NCBI RefSeq assembly: GCF_030209435.1 | Contig: NZ_JARVRX010000014.1 | Location: forward strand, 124,001-188,000 | Direction: 5' to 3' | DNA length: 64,000 nucleotides | DNA from: Mycolicibacterium sp. lyk4-40-TYG-92 | GTDB taxonomy: Bacteria > Actinomycetota > Actinomycetes > Mycobacteriales > Mycobacteriaceae | Shown: positions 7,860-17,003 of the stretch, one piece after another | How the letters are laid out: each line of letters opens with the position of its first letter | Position numbering within the stretch: position 1 is the stretch's first letter | Notes under the pieces: model-generated | What the model saw: the letters and a program-made list of their open reading frames with translations, nothing else | Told to the model about the DNA's origin: nothing | The model's database searches: none | Translations under genes and position numbers: made by a program

Positions 7860-8863
7860 CAGCGGAACGCCGACGTCGAGGCGAGGTAGGTCAGTTTGCG
7901 GCTGATGCCGGCGATCTCGCGGGCCACACTGCGCAGCATGGCCCGCTCCTGTGGCGCCAGTTTCGACAGCATCACCTGGTCGCCACCCGCACGAGACGTC
8001 CACCGGAATCGAATCAAGGCGGCGAAACAGTCCAGCAGCGTCGAAACATCTTCGGCATCAAGTACATTCGCCGCTGCTGCGGCGTCGAGCCGATGCGGCG
8101 TCGACAGCGCGGTGGCGCCCGCGGACACCGCCGCCCACCGCGCGATCTTCACCAGCGGATCGATCGCCGCCAGTTTGAGGTCGACGGCGTCGGACTGATT
8201 GGCCAGCATGCGCAACCGGGAGGGAAACGTCGCCCGGAACGTGGTGGCGTCCTGCAGCAGGTACTGACGCGCCGGGTAGTTGGCGACGGCGGCGCGCACC
8301 ACCTGCGCGCGCAGGAAGTCCTCGGCCACCCCGTCGTCTGCCGGCTGGACGGCGCGGCAATCGGCCAGCACACCGGTCATCACCACGCCGCGGTCCGCCC
8401 GCGGGTCGGACGTCCAGTGCGCGATGCCGTCGGACCATGCGCTCGCCGTTCGGCAGAACCGCGGCCGGCTGGCCAGCACACCGTTGGCGTCGGCGCGCAC
8501 CCCGCACCGTTCCAGGACGGCGTGCACCTGCGCCGCTGCCGCCAGCGCCTCATCGCACGCGGCGTCGCCCGCGAGCACGACCAGGGTCTCGACGTCGGAA
8601 CCCGCCACCGCCTCGCCCCGCGCGACACTGCCGGAAACGAACCACGACCAGGCGGGGCCGGGCGTCAGCCGGACGGCCGCGGCGAGACCGGATCGGAGCA
8701 CCACCGACCACCCGGCCGCGACCTCGACCGCCGGGGCCGACGCGCGCGCCGCCGCCCGCGCCGCCTGCAGGCCCTGCTCGATTCCCGACCGCAGCGCGTC
8801 CTCGCCGTCCGCCGCGTGGATCACGGCGAGAGCGGCGTCGACGCCAAAATCACCGGAGGACAT
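7859..8863 (-). CDS. DUF294-type nucleotidyltransferase
   Basis: A 334-residue protein with a nucleotidyltransferase signature FVSGSVARGEAVAGSDVE (about 75-92): GS at 78-79 and the acidic pair as Asp90 and Glu92. The C-terminal half (about 190-330) is helical and resembles the substrate-binding domain that accompanies DUF294 enzymes. No CBS or cNMP domain is visible, unlike many family members. The Glu in place of the usual second Asp may affect activity. It is coupled to a fic gene, an arrangement that suggests one modifies or controls the other, as in nucleotidyltransferase-based toxin-antitoxin pairs (inference). It is divergent from a TSUP permease. Confidence 0.65.
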   Translation of the reverse strand: MSSGDFGVDAALAVIHAADGEDALRSGIEQGLQAARAAARASAPAVEVAAGWSVVLRSGLAAAVRLTPGPAWSWFVSGSVARGEAVAGSDVETLVVLAGDAACDEALAAAAQVHAVLERCGVRADANGVLASRPRFCRTASAWSDGIAHWTSDPRADRGVVMTGVLADCRAVQPADDGVAEDFLRAQVVRAAVANYPARQYLLQDATTFRATFPSRLRMLANQSDAVDLKLAAIDPLVKIARWAAVSAGATALSTPHRLDAAAAANVLDAEDVSTLLDCFAALIRFRWTSRAGGDQVMLSKLAPQERAMLRSVAREIAGISRKLTYLASTSAFR

Positions 8864-8898
8864 GCAGATGTTTCTATCGGACGACAGTTACCTGCGCG

Positions 8899-8941
8899 TT
8901 TCGTGCACGATTTCCCGCGGTCAACGCTGATTTTCGTGCAC
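8899..8941. promoter_or_regulatory. Direct repeat TTTCGTGCAC, 33-bp period
   Basis: Identical TTTCGTGCAC copies at 8899-8908 and 8932-8941, each holding a GTGCAC palindrome, lie in the 106-bp gap between the divergent nucleotidyltransferase and permease genes. The spacing is three helical turns, typical of paired operator sites. Confidence 0.4.
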
Positions 8942-8969
8942 AAATCGCCGGGTTGTAGGGTTTGCCGCG

Positions 8970-9719
8970 ATGAGCTGGCAGCACGCGTTACTTCTGCTCG
9001 CCGCCGGTATCGCAGGCGGCCTGACCGGGAGTATCGCCGGGCTGGCCTCCGTCGCGACGTACCCGGCCCTGCTGATGGTCGGGCTGCCGCCCGTGGCGGC
9101 GAACGTGACCAACACCGTCGCGCTGACGTTCAACACCATCGGATCGGTGTGGGGTTCGCTCCCTGAACTCCAGGGCATGGGTCCGTGGTTGCGCCGAGTG
9201 CTGCCGGCCGCCGCACTCGGCGGCGCGGTCGGCGCCGCACTGTTGCTGGCCCTTCCCGCCGAAGGATTCGAGGTTGTGGTCCCGATACTGCTCGGGCTGT
9301 CCTCGGTCACCATCGCCATCCCGCAACGCCGCGGCGCCGACACCGAACCCGGGCCGGCCCGGGCGGCCCTGATCACTGCCGCGATCTTCGCAATCTGCTT
9401 GTACGGCGGCTATTTCGGCGCGGCGGCCGGCGTGGTACTGCTCGCGCTGCTGCTGCACAGCGGCAGCGAGTCGATGGCCCACGCCAATGCCGCAAAGAAC
9501 GTCATCCTCGGTGTGGCCAATGGCGTTGCCGCAGTGGGCTTCATCGCGCTCGCACCGGTGAACTGGATTGCCGTGGTCCCACTGGGCCTCGGGTGCCTGG
9601 TGGGTTCCCGGCTGGGCCCCGTCGTGGTGCGGCACACCCCGGCAACCCCGCTGCGGCTGGCCATCGCGGTCGCCGGTTTGGCACTGGCCGTCAAACTGGG
9701 CTACGACGCCTACCGGTAG
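8970..9719 (+). CDS. TSUP family membrane permease (TauE/SafE-like)
   Basis: A 249-residue integral membrane protein with about eight hydrophobic segments and two glycine-rich inverted halves: LLLAAGIAGGLTGSIAGL near the N-terminus and ICLYGGYFGAAAGVVLLALL in the middle, the usual TSUP repeats. This family exports or imports small anions such as sulfite or organosulfonates. A TAGGGT -10 lies 8 nt before the ATG, suggesting a leaderless mRNA. The 3' end overlaps the convergent phosphotransferase gene by 10 nt. The substrate cannot be inferred; a molybdenum sulfite-oxidase-like enzyme lies 1 kb away, but on a separate transcript. Confidence 0.85.
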   Translation: MSWQHALLLLAAGIAGGLTGSIAGLASVATYPALLMVGLPPVAANVTNTVALTFNTIGSVWGSLPELQGMGPWLRRVLPAAALGGAVGAALLLALPAEGFEVVVPILLGLSSVTIAIPQRRGADTEPGPARAALITAAIFAICLYGGYFGAAAGVVLLALLLHSGSESMAHANAAKNVILGVANGVAAVGFIALAPVNWIAVVPLGLGCLVGSRLGPVVVRHTPATPLRLAIAVAGLALAVKLGYDAYR

Positions 9720-10762
9720 GCGAACGGGTTGTCGCCCTTGGCCACCCGCACACCCAGGTGGATCAGCTCCGTGGCCGAGGCATGCAGCTTCTCCCCCGCC
9801 TCACGGTCGGCCAGGCCCGCCAGGAAACGCGACCAGGTGCCCTCGATGACGATGCCCAACTTGAAGCAGGCCATCGCGAGGTACCAGTCCAGATGCTCGG
9901 TGCGGCGGCCACCCGCGGCGAGATATGCGTCCAGCAGCTCATCCCGGCCGGCCAGGCCTCCGGCCTCCGCCAGCGCGGCGCCGACGACGATGGCGTTGGG
10001 CGCAGTCGGCCAGCACACCATCATCCAGCCCAGATCCAGCAGCGGGTCGCCGATGGTGCACATCTCCCAGTCGACGAACGCCGCCAGCTCCGGCCGGTCG
10101 CGGCGCAGCATGACGTTGTTGAGGTGGCAGTCGCCGTGCATGATGCCGGGCTCGCCATCAGGTGGCCGGTCGTCGGTCAGCCAGGTCGCCAGCTGGGCCA
10201 CCCCGTCGAGCGATTCAGGGTCGTAGTGCTCATGCCGATAGCTCTGCAACAGCCCGACGAACTGTGGAACCTGCCGGGCCACAAACGATCCCGGCTTGCG
10301 GATGGCCGCGAGCGGGCTGCCTTCCCAGGCGACATTGCCGAGCTGCGCCAGGCTTCCCGCGTACGACAGCCCGACGTCGTGCCGCAGGCCCTGATCGGCG
10401 GCGTAGGCCCCCGACAACTCTTCGCCGGGGTTGAACCCGTCGACCTCGGCCATCAAATAGAAGACGACTCCGAGCACCGACGGGTCCTCACAGCCGGCGA
10501 TGAAAGTGGGATGCGGCACCGACGTACCGGCCAGGGTCCGCAGTACCGCGATCTCGCGCTGCATGGTCTTGTCACTGGTCGGCCGCGGATGCAGCGGTGG
10601 ACGGCGCAGCACCATCGGGCGGCCGTCGATGTGCAACCGCACCACGATGTTCTGGGTGCCGCCGGTCAGCGGCTCGACGTCGGTGACGTACTCACCCAGC
10701 CCCTCGGCGCGAATCCAGTTCTGGACGATGTCTCGGTCACGGTCGGTCAGAGTCGGCTGCAT
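9710..10762 (-). CDS. Aminoglycoside phosphotransferase-fold kinase (acyl-CoA dehydrogenase-associated type)
   Basis: A 350-residue APH/choline-kinase-fold protein. The catalytic loop is IMHGDCHLNNVML (HxDxxxxN) and the metal-binding segment is AFVDWEMCTIGDPLLDLGW, both in the C-terminal half; the N-lobe has LTGGTQNIVVRL. This variant is related to the N-terminal kinase domain of ACAD10/11, which acts on hydroxyacyl substrates, so a role in 4-hydroxy acid breakdown is possible. ATG 10762 gives the family start; the frame is open to 10870 and overlaps the divergent gene there. There is no operon partner. Confidence 0.8.
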   Translation of the reverse strand: MQPTLTDRDRDIVQNWIRAEGLGEYVTDVEPLTGGTQNIVVRLHIDGRPMVLRRPPLHPRPTSDKTMQREIAVLRTLAGTSVPHPTFIAGCEDPSVLGVVFYLMAEVDGFNPGEELSGAYAADQGLRHDVGLSYAGSLAQLGNVAWEGSPLAAIRKPGSFVARQVPQFVGLLQSYRHEHYDPESLDGVAQLATWLTDDRPPDGEPGIMHGDCHLNNVMLRRDRPELAAFVDWEMCTIGDPLLDLGWMMVCWPTAPNAIVVGAALAEAGGLAGRDELLDAYLAAGGRRTEHLDWYLAMACFKLGIVIEGTWSRFLAGLADREAGEKLHASATELIHLGVRVAKGDNPFAYR

Positions 10763-10863
10763 GATGCACCGATTCTGGCCCGGAATCAGCCGAACGGGCA
10801 GCCGATTCTTACGATCCGTTTTCATTTGGGCTCCGCCATCCGAGTGCGTCGTACTGTGGCGGT

Positions 10864-12390
10864 GTGGCACTTCGACTGGACCCGCACCGATCGCTCGCCG
10901 GTCTGACGGCCGCCGCCGTCGCGCTCGGAGTGGCCGCGCTCCTGGCGGTTCCGCTGGGGCCGCACGCCGATTCCCGCACCGCGGTCGGGTCGGTGGTCAT
11001 CGACCTGACGCCGGGCCCGGTCAAAGAGTGGGCGATCCAGACCTTCGCAACCAACGACAAACTGTTTCTGACCGTGGCGGTGCTCGTGGTCATCGCGGTG
11101 ATCGCCATGGCGGCAGCACAATTCGAGGACCGGAAGGTCGGCAGTATCGCCCTGGGGCTGGCCGGGGTACTGGGTGGCGCCGCGGTGCTGTCCCGCACCG
11201 GCGCCCGTCCCGTGGACGTCGTCCCGTCGCTCGTCGGCGCTGCCGCGGGCATCGCGGTCCTGCGACTGCTGGTCTCCGATCGCCTCAGTCGCCCGGCCCA
11301 GGAGCCCGAGGCACAAACCGATCCGGGCCGCCGCCGATCGCTGGCGGCGCTGGGTTTCCTGGCCGCCGGAACACTGGCCGGCGTCATCGGGACGGTGCTG
11401 GGCCGCGCCGCGTCGTCGGTCGCGGGTGACCGCAACGCCTACACCCCACCCGCCCCCAAGATGCCTGGCCCGCCGATACCCCCCGAGGTGCAGCCCGCCG
11501 GTGTGGACCTGCCGCCGTTCATCACCCCGAACGCCGACTTCTACCGGATCGACACGGCACTGTCCGTTCCTCAGGTGCAGCGGCAGGACTGGCGGCTGCG
11601 GATCCACGGGATGGTCGATCGCGAAGTCACCTTTCGCTTCGACGAACTGGCCCAGTTCGAGGCGATCGACAAGGTCGTCACGCTCACCTGCGTGTCGAAC
11701 CCCGTGGGCGGCAACCTGATTTCGAACGCCACCTGGACCGGCTACCGGGTGCGCGACCTGCTGGCGCGGGCCGGCGTCCACTCCGACGCCGACATGGTGC
11801 TGTCCAAGTCCATCGACGGCTTCACCGCGGGCACGCCCGTCGAGGCGCTGACCGACAACCGGGACGCGTTGCTCGCCGTCGCCATGAACGGCGAGCCGCT
11901 GCCGACTGAACACGGCTACCCGGCGCGACTGGTGGTTCCCGGGTTGTACGGCTACGTCTCGGCGACCAAATGGCTCGTCGACCTCGAACTCACCAGATTC
12001 GATCGGGCCCAGGCCTATTGGACGCGGCTGGGCTGGTCGGCCCACGGGCCCATCAAGACCGAGTCCCGCATCGACGTGCCGCGCGCCGGGTCCGGCGTGC
12101 CGATGGGCACCGCGACATTCGGCGGCGTCGCATGGGCGCAGCACCGCGGCATCCGCGCAGTGGAGGTCCGCATCGACGACGGTCCATGGCGGCCGGCGAC
12201 GCTGGGCGCCGCGTACTCGAATGACACCTGGCGGCTGTGGAGCTACACCTGGCAGGCAGACCAGCCCGGACACCACACCATCACCGTCCGCGCCACCGAC
12301 AACACCGGAGCGGTACAGACCGCTGACATCGCCGGCGCCGTGCCCGACGGCGCCACGGGCTGGCACTCGGTGCCCTTCACCGTCGCCTGA
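10864..12390 (+). CDS. Membrane-anchored molybdopterin oxidoreductase (sulfite-oxidase family)
   Basis: A 508-residue protein starting at GTG. Residues 1-150 contain four to five membrane segments, with an internal RRRSLAALGFLAAG segment resembling a Tat-like anchor. Residues about 200-380 form the oxidoreductase molybdopterin-binding domain, with the molybdenum-ligating cysteine in TLTCVSNPVGGN and the downstream KWLVDLEL; about 400-505 is the Mo-cofactor dimerisation domain (GVAWAQHRGIRAVEVRIDDG). The catalytic part should face outside. It resembles Rv0218 of M. tuberculosis. The natural substrate is unproven: sulfite, or oxidised methionine as in YedY. There is no haem partner adjacent. 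Confidence 0.85.
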   Translation: MALRLDPHRSLAGLTAAAVALGVAALLAVPLGPHADSRTAVGSVVIDLTPGPVKEWAIQTFATNDKLFLTVAVLVVIAVIAMAAAQFEDRKVGSIALGLAGVLGGAAVLSRTGARPVDVVPSLVGAAAGIAVLRLLVSDRLSRPAQEPEAQTDPGRRRSLAALGFLAAGTLAGVIGTVLGRAASSVAGDRNAYTPPAPKMPGPPIPPEVQPAGVDLPPFITPNADFYRIDTALSVPQVQRQDWRLRIHGMVDREVTFRFDELAQFEAIDKVVTLTCVSNPVGGNLISNATWTGYRVRDLLARAGVHSDADMVLSKSIDGFTAGTPVEALTDNRDALLAVAMNGEPLPTEHGYPARLVVPGLYGYVSATKWLVDLELTRFDRAQAYWTRLGWSAHGPIKTESRIDVPRAGSGVPMGTATFGGVAWAQHRGIRAVEVRIDDGPWRPATLGAAYSNDTWRLWSYTWQADQPGHHTITVRATDNTGAVQTADIAGAVPDGATGWHSVPFTVA

Positions 12391-12445
12391 TCAGCATCCG
12401 AAATATTCGCTTGGCGAACCGGATCCGCATCACTACGGTTTCCGG

Positions 12446-12808
12446 ATGACCGAACCCGCCCACCGGTGGCGCACCGACCTCCGGGCCCGGCTGACCGCGG
12501 CGCGCAAGGCGAAGGACGGAATTTCGACGGCGGCGCTCCGCAGCGCACTGAGTGCCATCGACAATGCCGAGACCCCGGACGTGCCCCTGCCGCGCGCCGG
12601 CGCCATTGCCGACAGCGCCCACGGTCTCGGCGCCGCAGAGGTCGCCCGCCGGCGCCTCACCGAGGACGACATCCGCAAGCTGATCGGAACCGAGGTCGAC
12701 GAACGTCGCGCCGCGGCCGGACAACTACGCTCGGCCGGCCACGACGACCGCGCCGCGCAGGTCGAGGCCGAAGCCGCCGTGCTGCGTGAGCTACTCGTCA
12801 GCGACTGA
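12446..12808 (+). CDS. GatB/YqeY domain protein
   Basis: A 120-residue GatB/YqeY-like protein, the helical C-terminal tRNA-interacting module of GatB found alone. RTDLRARLTAARKAKDGISTAALRSALSAIDNAE is represented by its two halves here: a basic N-terminal helix, then the conserved ALRSALSAIDNAE. The end EAEAAVLRELL is also typical. The frame extends upstream inside the preceding gene, but ATG 12446 fits the family start, and TACGGT lies 6 nt before it, so the transcript is probably leaderless. Function in the cell is poorly known. Confidence 0.82.
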   Translation: MTEPAHRWRTDLRARLTAARKAKDGISTAALRSALSAIDNAETPDVPLPRAGAIADSAHGLGAAEVARRRLTEDDIRKLIGTEVDERRAAAGQLRSAGHDDRAAQVEAEAAVLRELLVSD

Positions 12809-12840
12809 ACATTGTCGGTGCCCCGTGCCAAGCTGGGGTC

Positions 12841-14367
12841 GTGCTCCTCGTCGACGTCGCCACGGCCTCTGCCGAAGTCGGTGCGGTGTCTGCCCGGTCC
12901 GCGAAGATCGCCCGCATCGCAGCCCTCCTCGCGAGTGCGGCCGACGATCCGGCGACCGTCGCCCTCGTCGTCGACTGGCTCTCCGGTGAGCTGCCGCAAC
13001 GGCAGATCGGGGTCGGCTGGGCGGCGCTGCGCTCGCTGCCGCCGCCGGCCGACGGCGCCCCGACGCTGACGGTCACCGAGGTCGACGCCGCGCTGACAGC
13101 CATCAGGGCGGTGGCGGGCCGGGGCTCGGGCGCCGCCCGCACCCAGCTGCTCCACGACTTGTTCGGAGCGGCCACCGCGGGCGAGCAGGCCTTCCTGCGC
13201 GGGTTGCTCAGCGGTGGGCTGCGCCAGGGCGCGTTGGCCGGGGTGATGGCCGACGCGGTGGCGAAGGCCGCCGCCATCCCGGCCGCCGACGTGCGCCGCG
13301 CCGCGATGCTGGGCGGCAACCTGGCCACCGTGGCGGCCGCGGCGATGTCCGACGGCGCCGCCGGCCTGCAGCGCTTCACTCTCACCGTCGGCCGGCCGGT
13401 GAGTCCCATGCTGGCCCAGACCGCGACCGGCGTCGGCGACGCCCTCGAAAAGCTTGGTGGCGCTGCGATATTCGAGACGAAGCTCGACGGCGTCCGGGTG
13501 CAGATCCATCGATCCGGCACCGAGGTGTCGGTCTACACCCGCAGCCTCGACGACATCACGGCCCGGGTGCCCGACGTGGTGGACGCGGTGCTGGCGCTGC
13601 CCGTGACGGAACTGATCGCGGATGCCGAGGCCCTCGCGATGCGCCCCGACGGCCGTCCGCACCGGTTCCAGGTGACGTCCTCCCGCATCGGCAAACGCTC
13701 CGATGATGGGGCGCAACCGCTTTCGGTGTACTTCTTCGACATCCTGCACCGTGACGGCACCGACCTGCTGGACCAGCCGGCCGAGTACCGCCGCCACGCG
13801 CTCGACGAGGTCGTGCCCGAGCCGCTGCGGGTGCGGCGCTGCGTCACCTCCGATCCGGTTGTCGCCCAGCAGTTCCTCGACGACACCCTGGCCGCCGGCC
13901 ACGAAGGCGTGATGGCCAAGCACCCGGGGTCGCCGTACGAGGCGGGACGGCGTGGTGCCGGTTGGTTGAAGGTCAAGCCGGTGCACACGCTGGATCTGGT
14001 GGTGCTCGCGGTCGAATGGGGTTCCGGCCGGCGCACGGGCAAGCTGTCGAACATCCATCTGGGAGCGCGTGATCCGGACACCGGCGGCTACGTGATGCTG
14101 GGCAAGACCTTCAAGGGGATGACCGACGCGATGCTGGACTGGCAGACCGCGCGATTCACCGAACTGGCCGACGGGCCGCTGGACGGTTACGTCGTACGGC
14201 TGCGGCCGGAGCAGGTCGTCGAGATCGCGTTCGACGGTGTGCAGGGGTCCAGCCGTTACCCCGGCAAGATGGCGCTGCGGTTCGCCCGGGTGCTGCGCTA
14301 CCGCGACGACAAGCGGCCCGAGGAGGCCGACACCATCGACACCGTCCGGTCGCTGTACGAACGCTGA
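12841..14367 (+). CDS. ligB: ATP-dependent DNA ligase LigB
   Basis: A 508-residue ATP-dependent DNA ligase, colinear with M. tuberculosis LigB (507 residues). It has an N-terminal DNA-binding domain (WLSGELPQRQIGVGWAALRS, residues about 45-65), the adenylation motif FETKLDGVRVQ with the nucleophilic lysine near residue 219, motif IV GHEGVMAK, motif V GWLKVKPVHTLDLVVLA, and a C-terminal OB fold (HLGARDPDTGGYVMLGKTFKGM). The start is GTG, giving MLLVDVA. It joins nicked DNA in repair and is dispensable beside LigA in known mycobacteria. It lies 32 nt after the GatB/YqeY gene and may be cotranscribed. Confidence 0.95.
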   Translation: MLLVDVATASAEVGAVSARSAKIARIAALLASAADDPATVALVVDWLSGELPQRQIGVGWAALRSLPPPADGAPTLTVTEVDAALTAIRAVAGRGSGAARTQLLHDLFGAATAGEQAFLRGLLSGGLRQGALAGVMADAVAKAAAIPAADVRRAAMLGGNLATVAAAAMSDGAAGLQRFTLTVGRPVSPMLAQTATGVGDALEKLGGAAIFETKLDGVRVQIHRSGTEVSVYTRSLDDITARVPDVVDAVLALPVTELIADAEALAMRPDGRPHRFQVTSSRIGKRSDDGAQPLSVYFFDILHRDGTDLLDQPAEYRRHALDEVVPEPLRVRRCVTSDPVVAQQFLDDTLAAGHEGVMAKHPGSPYEAGRRGAGWLKVKPVHTLDLVVLAVEWGSGRRTGKLSNIHLGARDPDTGGYVMLGKTFKGMTDAMLDWQTARFTELADGPLDGYVVRLRPEQVVEIAFDGVQGSSRYPGKMALRFARVLRYRDDKRPEEADTIDTVRSLYER

Positions 14368-14402
14368 GTGTTACCCCGCTTTTCGGAGCGGCCGATGACA
14401 GG

Positions 14403-16694
14403 ATGTGGGGCATGTCGTCAGCCACTGCGCACCCCGACGAGTCCGTCGGGGACGTCACCTATGTGCGTACCGACCCGGACCTGCCACCGGTCGCGATCAT
14501 CGACCGCTCACCAATCACGACCCGGCATCGGGTGATCTTCGGCGTCATCGCGGTACTCGCCGCCGTGGCATGGGCCGTCATCGCCTTCGCCCGTGGCGAG
14601 ACGGTCAACGCGGTGTGGTTCGTCATCGCCGCGATCTGTACCTATGTCATCGGGTACCGCTTCTACGCGCGGCTGATCGAGATGAAGATCGTCAAACCCC
14701 GCGACGATCACGCCACCCCGGCCGAGCTCCTCGAGAACGACACCGACTACATGCCGACCGACCGCCGGGTCCTGTTCGGTCACCACTTCGCGGCGATCGC
14801 CGGCGCGGGCCCACTGGTCGGCCCGGTGCTGGCCATGCAGATGGGCTACCTACCGGGCACCATCTGGATCATCGTCGGCGCAGTCGTGGCCGGTTGTGTG
14901 CAGGACTACCTGGTGCTGGTCATCTCGACTCGGCGGCGTGGCCGATCGCTCGGCCAGATGGCGCGTGACGAGCTCGGGCCCGTCGGCGGTATCGCCGCGA
15001 TCGTCGCCGTGCTGGTGATCATGGTCATCCTGCTGGCGGTGCTGGCCCTCGTCGTGGTCAATGCACTCGCCGAAAGCCCGTGGGGCGTGTTCTCCATCGC
15101 GATGACCATCCCGATCGCGATCTTCATGGGTCTGTATCTGCGGTACCTGCGGCCCGGCCGGGTGTCCGAGGTGACGCTCATCGGCGTCGCGCTGCTGTTG
15201 CTCGCGGTGGTCTCGGGCGGCTGGGTCGCCGAAACATCCTGGGGTGCAGACTGGTTCACGCTGTCCAAGGTGACCCTGTCGTGGTGCATCATCATCTACG
15301 GCCTTGCCGCCTCGGTGCTGCCGGTGTGGCTGCTGCTGGCGCCGCGCGACTATCTGTCGACGTTCATGAAGGTCGGCACCATCTCGCTGCTGGCCGTCGG
15401 CATCCTGATCGCCCACCCGGTCATGGCGGCTCCCGCGGTGTCGCAGTTCGCCACCCGCGCCGACGGTCCGGTGTTCGCCGGCGCACTGTTCCCGTTCCTG
15501 TTCATCACCATCGCGTGCGGTGCGCTGTCGGGTTTCCACTCCCTGATCTCGTCGGGCACCACGCCGAAGCTGCTCGAGAAGGAAGGACAGACGCGGCTGA
15601 TCGGTTACGGCGGCATGCTGACGGAGTCATTCGTGGCGATCATGGCGCTGATCACCGCGGCGATCATCAACCAGCACCTGTACTTCGTGATCAACTCCCC
15701 CGGCGCCGCCACAGGCCCCACCGCAGCCACGGCGGCCACCTATGCCAATGGTCTCGGTCTGTCCGGGGATTCGATCACCGCACAGCAGATCACCACCGCA
15801 GCCACCGACGTCGGAGAACACTCCGTCGTTTCGCGTACCGGCGGCGCACCGACGCTGGCGCTGGGCATGTCCGAAGTGCTGCACCAGGTGTTCGGCGGGT
15901 CGAGCATGAAGGCGTTCTGGTACCACTTCGCGATCATGTTCGAGGCCCTGTTCATCCTCACCACCGTCGATGCCGGCACCCGCGTCGCGCGCTTCATGCT
16001 GTCCGATGCCCTGGGTAATCTCGGCGGGCCGCTGCGGAAGCTGCGCGATCCCAGCTGGCGTATCGGCGCGTGGAGCTGCAGTCTGCTGGTCGTCGCGGGC
16101 TGGGGCAGCATCCTGCTGATGGGCGTCACCGATCCCCTCGGCGGCATCAACACGCTGTTCCCGTTGTTCGGCATCGCCAACCAGCTGCTCGCGGCCATCG
16201 CGCTGACGGTCGTCACCGTCGTGGTGATCAAGAAGGGCCTGCTGAAGTGGGCCTGGATTCCCGGGCTGCCACTGTTCTGGGACGCCCTGGTGACGCTCAC
16301 GGCGTCGTGGCAGAAGATCTTCTCCCACGACCCCAAAATCGGTTACTGGCAACAGCATTCGCAGTACCTGGCCGCCAAGGCGGCCGGCAAGACCAGCTTC
16401 GGCTCCGCGAAGAACCCCGACCAGATCGACGCCGTCATCCGGAACACGTTCATCCAGGGCACGCTGTCCATCGTGTTCGCACTGCTGGTGGTCATCGTCG
16501 TCGTGGTCGGCATCGTCGTCGCCCTGCAGGCCATCCGCGGCGGCGGCCGGCCACTGACCGATGACGAGCCGGTGCCGTCGCGGTTGTTCGCGCCGCGCGG
16601 CCTGATCGCCACCGACCTCGAGAAGGAGGTGCAGAAACAATGGGACGAGCTGCCGAGCTCGCACGCCAGATCAGTTGGTACTGGTCATCACTGA
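14403..16694 (+). CDS. cstA: Carbon starvation protein CstA, peptide/pyruvate permease
   Basis: A 763-residue, roughly 17-18-segment membrane protein of the CstA family. The signature block FGHHFAAIAGAGPLVGPVLA lies near residues 122-141, and LFPFLFITIACGALSGFHSLISSG in the middle is nearly invariant (given here across its length as FPFLFITIACGALSGFH). It imports peptides or pyruvate in other bacteria. The ATG at 14412 is an alternative start nine bases on. It corresponds to Rv3063, next to ligB as in M. tuberculosis. The small YbdD-like gene starts inside its 3' end. Confidence 0.93.
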   Translation: MWGMSSATAHPDESVGDVTYVRTDPDLPPVAIIDRSPITTRHRVIFGVIAVLAAVAWAVIAFARGETVNAVWFVIAAICTYVIGYRFYARLIEMKIVKPRDDHATPAELLENDTDYMPTDRRVLFGHHFAAIAGAGPLVGPVLAMQMGYLPGTIWIIVGAVVAGCVQDYLVLVISTRRRGRSLGQMARDELGPVGGIAAIVAVLVIMVILLAVLALVVVNALAESPWGVFSIAMTIPIAIFMGLYLRYLRPGRVSEVTLIGVALLLLAVVSGGWVAETSWGADWFTLSKVTLSWCIIIYGLAASVLPVWLLLAPRDYLSTFMKVGTISLLAVGILIAHPVMAAPAVSQFATRADGPVFAGALFPFLFITIACGALSGFHSLISSGTTPKLLEKEGQTRLIGYGGMLTESFVAIMALITAAIINQHLYFVINSPGAATGPTAATAATYANGLGLSGDSITAQQITTAATDVGEHSVVSRTGGAPTLALGMSEVLHQVFGGSSMKAFWYHFAIMFEALFILTTVDAGTRVARFMLSDALGNLGGPLRKLRDPSWRIGAWSCSLLVVAGWGSILLMGVTDPLGGINTLFPLFGIANQLLAAIALTVVTVVVIKKGLLKWAWIPGLPLFWDALVTLTASWQKIFSHDPKIGYWQQHSQYLAAKAAGKTSFGSAKNPDQIDAVIRNTFIQGTLSIVFALLVVIVVVVGIVVALQAIRGGGRPLTDDEPVPSRLFAPRGLIATDLEKEVQKQWDELPSSHARSVGTGHH

Positions 16695-16831
16695 TGGGCG
16701 ACAACCACTACGCGCGGTACCTGGAACACCGTCGCCGCACCCACCCCGACGAACCGGTACTGACCGAGCGCGACTACTGGAAGGCCCGGCACCGCGCCGC
16801 CGATCGCAATCCGCAGGGCCGCTGCTGTTGA
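16640..16831 (+). CDS. YbdD/YjiX family small protein, CstA partner
   Basis: A 63-residue protein with the family pattern: SWYWSSLMGDNHYARYLEH, THPDEP, an acidic-aromatic RDYWKARH and the C-terminal GRCC. YbdD-type proteins are needed for full activity of CstA/BtsT transporters. The reading frame overlaps the 3' end of cstA by 55 nt; the ATG at 16640 is preceded by an AGAAGGAGG-like stretch (16619-16629), a good Shine-Dalgarno that supports this start. Coupled expression with cstA is therefore expected. Confidence 0.88.
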   Translation: MGRAAELARQISWYWSSLMGDNHYARYLEHRRRTHPDEPVLTERDYWKARHRAADRNPQGRCC

Positions 16832-17003
16832 CGCACGAACTGCCGCGTAACTGAAGACAGGAAGCGCAGCCGATCACGCTGCCGCACATGCTCGCGGGGA
16901 TCACCGAAATCGCGGCCGTACCGGCGCCCATCTCGATGAGCCTCTGACCCGTCTACCCAACCTTCCGCACAGTGGACGCACACCGTCGTGGGCTGCTCAC
17001 AGG

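Noticed and set aside
7860..8003. N-terminal extension of the Fic gene
   Set aside because: It lies inside the nucleotidyltransferase gene in another frame; the TGATG junction supports ATG 7859.
12433..14058. A 541-codon open frame on the minus strand
   Set aside because: It is antisense to ligB and the GatB/YqeY gene and has no motif.
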